A DNA stretch of 64,000 bases from assembly GCA_009379825.1 (NCBI GenBank), contig WHTA01000012.1, forward strand, positions 47,421 through 111,420. Direction: 5' to 3'. This document shows positions 60,368 through 64,000 of the stretch, one piece after another. Each line of letters starts with the position of its first letter. Within the stretch, counting starts at the first letter, position 1. This stretch comes from Streptosporangiales bacterium (lineage in GTDB: Bacteria; Actinomycetota; Actinomycetes; Streptosporangiales; WHST01). The notes beneath the pieces are model-generated. The model had not been told where the DNA came from and searched no databases. It was given only the letters and a program-made list of their open reading frames with translations. Made by a program: the position numbers and the translations under genes.

Positions 60368-61033
60368 TCAGACGAGGCGGCGGTCTGCGGCCCAGCGGCT
60401 GAGCTCGTGCCGGTTGGACAGCTGCAGCTTGCGCAGCACGGCGGACACGTGCGTCTCCACGGTCTTCACCGAGATGAACAGCTCCTTCGCCACTTCCTTG
60501 TACGCGTAGCCGCGGGCGATCAGCCGCATCACCTCGCGTTCGCGCGGGCTCAGCCGGTCCAGGTCCGGGTCCACCGGCGGCACCTCGGTGGACGAGAACG
60601 CGTCCAGCACGAAGCCGGCCAGCCGCGGCGAGAACACCGCATCGCCCTCGGAGACCTGTTTGATCGCCGCGGCCAGCTCGGCGCCGGAGATCGACTTCGT
60701 GACGTAACCGCGCGCGCCGGCGCGGATGACCGCGATGACGTCCTCGGCGGCGTCCGACACCGAAAGCGCGAGGAAACTGACGTCAGGCAGCTTCGGCTGC
60801 AGCCGCTGCAGCACCTCGCGGCCGCCGCCGCCCGGCATGTGCACGTCCAGGAGCACCACGTCGGGCTGCTTCGCCTCGATGACGACGCAGGCCTCCTCGA
60901 CGTCGCCCGCCTCGCCGATGATGTCGACCTCGTCGCCGAGCTCGGCACGCACGCCGGCACGCCACATCCGGTGGTCGTCGACGATGACCACCCGCGGCGG
61001 TCCCGGCACCTCGTTCTGCTCGACGTCACTCAT
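60368..61033 (-). CDS. LuxR/NarL-family response regulator
   Basis: 221 residues. Receiver domain with D19-D20 and phospho-Asp63 in VVLLDVHMPGGGG, Lys in GYVTKSISG. LuxR helix-turn-helix (about 155-215): LSPREREVMRLIARGYAYKE and SVKTVETHVSAVLRKL. Overlaps the histidine kinase by eight bp. Likely to act on the PspC genes or the 53-bp repeat upstream of them. Confidence 0.95.
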   Translation of the reverse strand: MSDVEQNEVPGPPRVVIVDDHRMWRAGVRAELGDEVDIIGEAGDVEEACVVIEAKQPDVVLLDVHMPGGGGREVLQRLQPKLPDVSFLALSVSDAAEDVIAVIRAGARGYVTKSISGAELAAAIKQVSEGDAVFSPRLAGFVLDAFSSTEVPPVDPDLDRLSPREREVMRLIARGYAYKEVAKELFISVKTVETHVSAVLRKLQLSNRHELSRWAADRRLV

Positions 61034-62228
61034 CCTCAGGTCCCCTCTCTCGCTTCATCTCGAGGCGCACCTCGGTGCCCTCGCCGGGCGAGCTACGGAT
61101 CACCGCGCGGCCCCCGTTGCGTTCCATCCGTCCCACGATCGACTGGCGCAGGCCCATCCGGTCGGCGGGTACGGCGTCCTGGTCGTACCCCTTCCCGCGG
61201 TCGCGCACGAACAAGGTCACCTGGTCAGGCTCGACCTCCACGTACACCGACAGTGTCTCCACTCCGGAGTGCTTGGCGGCGTTGACCATCGCCTCGCGCG
61301 CGGCCTGCAGCTGCGCGGCGAGCTTCTCGTCCAGCGGGCAGTCGCCGACCACCACGACGTCGATCGACACGGCATGGTGGTCTTCCACGTCCGCCGCCTC
61401 CGCCTCGACGGCCGCGGCGAGGTTGGTCTCCTTGTCCTGCGGCGGCTTGTACAGCCAGCCCCGCAGGTCTCGTTCCTGCGCCCGCGCGAGGCGTTGCACC
61501 GCGCGCGCGTCGCCGGCGTTGCGCTGGATCAGGGTCAGCGTCTGCAGCACGGAGTCGTGGACGTGCGCGGCGAGCTCGGCGCGCTCCTCCTGCCTGATCC
61601 GCTCCCTGCGCTCCACCGAGAGGTCGCGGGTCAGCTTGGTGACGAACGGCGCGGCGATGACGATGATGCCGGCGGCCGACACGGCGGCGAAGAGCACACT
61701 GTTGCCGAGCTGGCTGAAGTTGCCGCGCAGCGAGAGGAAGCCGATGAGGCCACCGACGACCAGCAGGATGCCCGCGCCGATACGTACGACCGCCGCACGG
61801 CCGCTCGCCGCCTTGCGCAGCCGCACCCGCTGCGCGTCGTCGGCCTGCTGCCACAGGAACGCCGCACCCACGCCGACGACCACGATCGGCCACAGGATCT
61901 GGCTCGGCACGCTCCAGCCGACCATCTGGAGGAAGACGACCAGGCCGAGGGTCAACGCAATCAGGCCGGCGATCTGCCCCAGGTCCTTCTTCTTCCGCCG
62001 TGGCTGCTCCACGACGCCTTCCGGCTCGGGCGCCAGCGGCACGAAGTACCACAGCGCCGCGTAGACCACCACGCCGACGAGGCTGGTCACCGTGAGGAGC
62101 ACGAACGCGATGCGGACGATCGTCACGTCCAGCCCCAGGTGGGTGGCGAGACCACGGCAGACGCCCGCGAGCAGCCGGCGGTCCGGCTCGCGGTAGAGCT
62201 TGCGCGGCTTGCGCGCCACGGTTGCCAC
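61026..62228 (-). CDS. PspC-domain sensor histidine kinase (HisKA_3)
   Basis: 400 residues from GTG 62228; GTG 62219 is also possible, and no strong ribosome site exists. A PspC domain at the N-terminus (RKLYREPDRRLLAGVCRGLA) leads to several helices (about residues 35-200), then the dimerisation helix with AAHVHDSVLQTLTLIQRN (phospho-His about 225) and HATPase_c (EAMVNAAKHSG, DRGKGYD, GEGTEVRLEM). The PspC domain suggests it senses membrane stress. Paired with the downstream response regulator. Confidence 0.93.
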   Translation of the reverse strand: MATVARKPRKLYREPDRRLLAGVCRGLATHLGLDVTIVRIAFVLLTVTSLVGVVVYAALWYFVPLAPEPEGVVEQPRRKKKDLGQIAGLIALTLGLVVFLQMVGWSVPSQILWPIVVVGVGAAFLWQQADDAQRVRLRKAASGRAAVVRIGAGILLVVGGLIGFLSLRGNFSQLGNSVLFAAVSAAGIIVIAAPFVTKLTRDLSVERRERIRQEERAELAAHVHDSVLQTLTLIQRNAGDARAVQRLARAQERDLRGWLYKPPQDKETNLAAAVEAEAADVEDHHAVSIDVVVVGDCPLDEKLAAQLQAAREAMVNAAKHSGVETLSVYVEVEPDQVTLFVRDRGKGYDQDAVPADRMGLRQSIVGRMERNGGRAVIRSSPGEGTEVRLEMKRERGPEDE

Positions 62229-62260
62229 ACACCGATACTCACACGAATTCGCCCAGCACA

Positions 62261-62313
62261 CATCGGGGACCACCCGTGACCGGCTCCCGGACCGGTCAGG
62301 GTGATCCCCGATG
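62261..62313. promoter_or_regulatory. 53-bp nested inverted repeat between divergent PspC genes
   Basis: Left arm 62261-62283 (CATCGGGGACCACCC, G, TGACCGG) pairs with right arm 62292-62313 (CCGGTCA, GGGTGATCCCCGATG) with one mismatch and one bulged base, eight-base loop. It lies 33 bp from the kinase start and 35 bp from the PspC gene start, in the shared promoter region. Confidence 0.75.
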
Positions 62314-62347
62314 CCGCCGCCGCGGCGGCCAGGCCAGGATGGGTGTC

Positions 62348-63637
62348 ATGGAGGAGCCGGCGCGGCAATCGGGGCGGTCGGACCCAGCGCCGCCTGGGCC
62401 CGACCTGCCGCTGCAGCGCAGCGCCGAGAACCGGGTGATCGGCGGGGTGTGCGGCGGGCTCGCCGAGTACACCGACATCGACCCGATCATCTACCGCGTG
62501 CTGACCGTCGTGCTCACGGTGGTCGGCGGCGCCGGGCTGGTGCTGTACGGCGCAGCCGTGCTGCTGATCCCGGACGCCCGCACCGGCACCGCCCCGCTCG
62601 GCCGGCTGCTGGCCGGCTCCCGCGCACGCGGGATGCGGACCGCGGGCCTGCTGCTGGCCATCGTCGGCCTGCTGGTCGTGCTCGGTGGGCTGTCCGGCGT
62701 GTTCGGCGGCGGTTCGCTGAGCATCGTGGTGATCGCCGGGCTGGCCGTCCTGGTCGCGCACCGCCGCGGCGTGACGTTCAGGGACCTGTGGCGCGATGCG
62801 GACGGCCGGCCAGCGCCGGCCCCGGACGCCGCCGCCCCACCGGCCCAGCCGACCGAGGTACCACCGGCGCCACCACAGCCGGGCCCACCGCCGTCACCCG
62901 CGCCGACGCCACACCTGGCCGCGCCGGCGGCCGCGACACAGCAGGCGTACGTCGACTTCGCCACGTTGCGGCAGCCGCAGCCGCAGGCGCCGGACCCACC
63001 GCGCATCCGGTCGATCACCGGGGTCGTCTGGCTGCTCGCCGTCGCCGTCGGCGGCGGCCTGGCCTGGCTGCAGCACACCGGGCACGTCGCCGGCGACGTC
63101 CGCGTGCCGCTGGCCGCCGCGCTCGGCACGCTGGGGCTAGGGCTGGTGCTCTCGGCCTGGGTGGGACGGGCCAGGGTGCAGTTCTGGGGCGTGCTGCTCG
63201 TGCTCGCGCTCGGCGCGGCGACCGTCGTCACCGGGCCGGCCGCCGACGTGGAGTGGGCTCCCGTCGTCTGGCGCCCGACCTCGCAGGCGCAGCTCGCCGC
63301 ACAGCACCCGTACACCGCCGGCGTGGGCATGGCGCGGCTCGACCTCACGAAGGTGCCCATGCAGGCCGACCAGGCCTACCCCGCGACGGCCCGGATGGAC
63401 GCCGGTCGGCTCGTGGTGCGCGTCCCGCGAACCGCACACGTGGAGCTGGCCGTGCAGTGCGACAGGTGCAGCATCCAGGCCTTCGGTGAGGAGCTCGGCG
63501 GCAACGGCGCGCGGGTACGCCGTGACTACCCGGCGCAGAGCGGCCCCGGACCGGCCCGCGCGCAGCCGGAGGCGCCGGTCGTGGCGCTCGACCTGACCCT
63601 CGACACCGGCGTGGTGGAGGTGCGGCGTGCTGCATAG
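62348..63637 (+). CDS. PspC-domain membrane protein
   Basis: 429 residues from ATG 62348; ATG 62339 is possible. PspC domain at about 20-80 (SAENRVIGGVCGGLAEYTDI). Helices follow (about 50-75, 98-120, 123-140), then a Pro/Ala-rich linker (about 155-215), two further helices and a C-terminal extracytoplasmic-type beta domain (about 320-429) with two Cys in VQCDRCSIQ. Divergent from the PspC kinase; probably its partner in envelope-stress sensing. Confidence 0.88.
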   Translation: MEEPARQSGRSDPAPPGPDLPLQRSAENRVIGGVCGGLAEYTDIDPIIYRVLTVVLTVVGGAGLVLYGAAVLLIPDARTGTAPLGRLLAGSRARGMRTAGLLLAIVGLLVVLGGLSGVFGGGSLSIVVIAGLAVLVAHRRGVTFRDLWRDADGRPAPAPDAAAPPAQPTEVPPAPPQPGPPPSPAPTPHLAAPAAATQQAYVDFATLRQPQPQAPDPPRIRSITGVVWLLAVAVGGGLAWLQHTGHVAGDVRVPLAAALGTLGLGLVLSAWVGRARVQFWGVLLVLALGAATVVTGPAADVEWAPVVWRPTSQAQLAAQHPYTAGVGMARLDLTKVPMQADQAYPATARMDAGRLVVRVPRTAHVELAVQCDRCSIQAFGEELGGNGARVRRDYPAQSGPGPARAQPEAPVVALDLTLDTGVVEVRRAA

Positions 63638-63833
63638 GACGAACTGGGGCGCGCTCGTCGGCGGCCTCGTGCTGCTCGCGATCGCCGGCATCTTCCTGCT
63701 GGACGTGGTCACCCGGCCGGTGCCGCTGCTCGCGGTGATCCCGCTGCTGCTCGTCGGGCTCGGCACGGCCGCAGTGCTCAACCGGCGCTTCGAACGCAAC
63801 CGCCGCGCCCGGCCCCCGCACGCCCCCGACTAG
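63627..63833 (+). CDS. small two-helix membrane protein
   Basis: 68 residues, GTG start inside the end of the PspC gene, after GGTGGAGG. Two hydrophobic segments (WGALVGGLVLLAIAGIFLL and LLAVIPLLLVGLGTAAVL), then a basic tail. Coupled to the PspC gene. Function unknown. Confidence 0.75.
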   Translation: MLHRTNWGALVGGLVLLAIAGIFLLDVVTRPVPLLAVIPLLLVGLGTAAVLNRRFERNRRARPPHAPD

Positions 63834-63890
63834 CCGCCAGGCGTCGCCCGGGACGCAGAGCTAGTGGGCATCTCCGTTAGTTCGTCGGGG

Positions 63891-64000
63891 TCATGCGGCC
63901 GGTCGGCTCACTGGTGGGGATGTGACTGGGTCGTGTAGCCGCAGGTGGGCCAGGAATTGGTTGAGGTCGTCGCGGGTGTAGGTCCAGTTGAACGATTGCG
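63891..64000 (-). mobile_element. C-terminal end of an IS630-like transposase (partial)
   Basis: On the minus strand the last 110 bases encode FNWTYTRDDLNQFLAHLRLH, then about 13 residues to a TGA at 63891. An FNW...DL ending is typical of IS630-type transposases. The rest lies past the edge. Bases 63861-63890 (starting CTAGTGGGCATCTCC) would hold the element's end. Confidence 0.6.

Overview
This window is very GC-rich chromosomal DNA from an actinomycete. The evidence is gene content: a mycothiol-type maleylpyruvate isomerase family protein, DUF3017, DUF6350 and DUF1707 proteins, an amtB-glnK-glnD operon with a GlnR-like box, a PcrA/UvrD1 helicase beside a B12-binding mutase subunit, many GTG starts and ATGA/GTGA gene overlaps. 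I cannot name genus or family. No tRNA, rRNA, CRISPR array, prophage or large biosynthetic cluster is visible. One insertion-sequence end lies at the right edge.

Layout. 0-5.8 kb: a nucleoside-type ABC uptake operon (two permeases, a double ATPase, a BMP lipoprotein) with an M20 amidohydrolase upstream. 5.9-16.3 kb: housekeeping and envelope genes (acyl-CoA mutase large subunit, D,D-carboxypeptidase, lamin-tail protein, YihY protein, 2'-5' RNA ligase, trpS, galK, a secreted protein, an aldo/keto reductase, a methyltransferase). 16.4-18.5 kb: a BCCT osmolyte transporter overlapping a small heat-shock protein gene. 18.5-20.9 kb: an ABC exporter with its TetR regulator and palindromic operator. 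21-25.5 kb: TCA-cycle genes icd, mdh and citrate synthase with a DUF3017 gene. 25.9-28.7 kb: pentapeptide, glycolipid-binding-like, mycothiol-type and AIM24 proteins. 28.7-33 kb: the amtB-glnK-glnD nitrogen operon. 33-36.1 kb: a DrrAB-like exporter, a DUF4097 protein and a ribbon-helix-helix regulator with an 11-bp operator array. 36.2-44 kb: a Pro-rich membrane protein, purH-purN, DUF6350, a CPT-like kinase and sucCD. 44.1-47.4 kb: DUF1707, the B12-binding mutase subunit, and pcrA.

47.5-60.3 kb is more accessory. A PIG-L deacetylase, an amidohydrolase/Rieske pair, an esterase, a prolyl aminopeptidase, an IclR regulator and an aminotransferase come first. They are followed by an eight-gene co-directional operon: GntR regulator, PfkB kinase, BtpA-family barrel protein, two ferredoxin-fold-like proteins, and a sugar-type ABC importer. 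This operon looks like a carbohydrate or nucleoside uptake and phosphorylation pathway whose substrate I cannot name. Three coding lesions fall in this part: a frameshifted methyltransferase, an in-frame TGA in a small operon gene, and an internal deletion in the solute-binding lipoprotein. 60.4-63.8 kb: a PspC-type histidine kinase and LuxR response regulator, divergent from a PspC membrane protein, with a 53-bp inverted repeat between them. The window ends inside a probable IS630-like transposase.

Separate pieces work together. sucCD, icd, mdh and citrate synthase are TCA enzymes; purN/purH are purine synthesis; the mutase subunits at 5.9 and 44.6 kb may form one B12 enzyme; and AmtB, PII and GlnD form a nitrogen-sensing unit.
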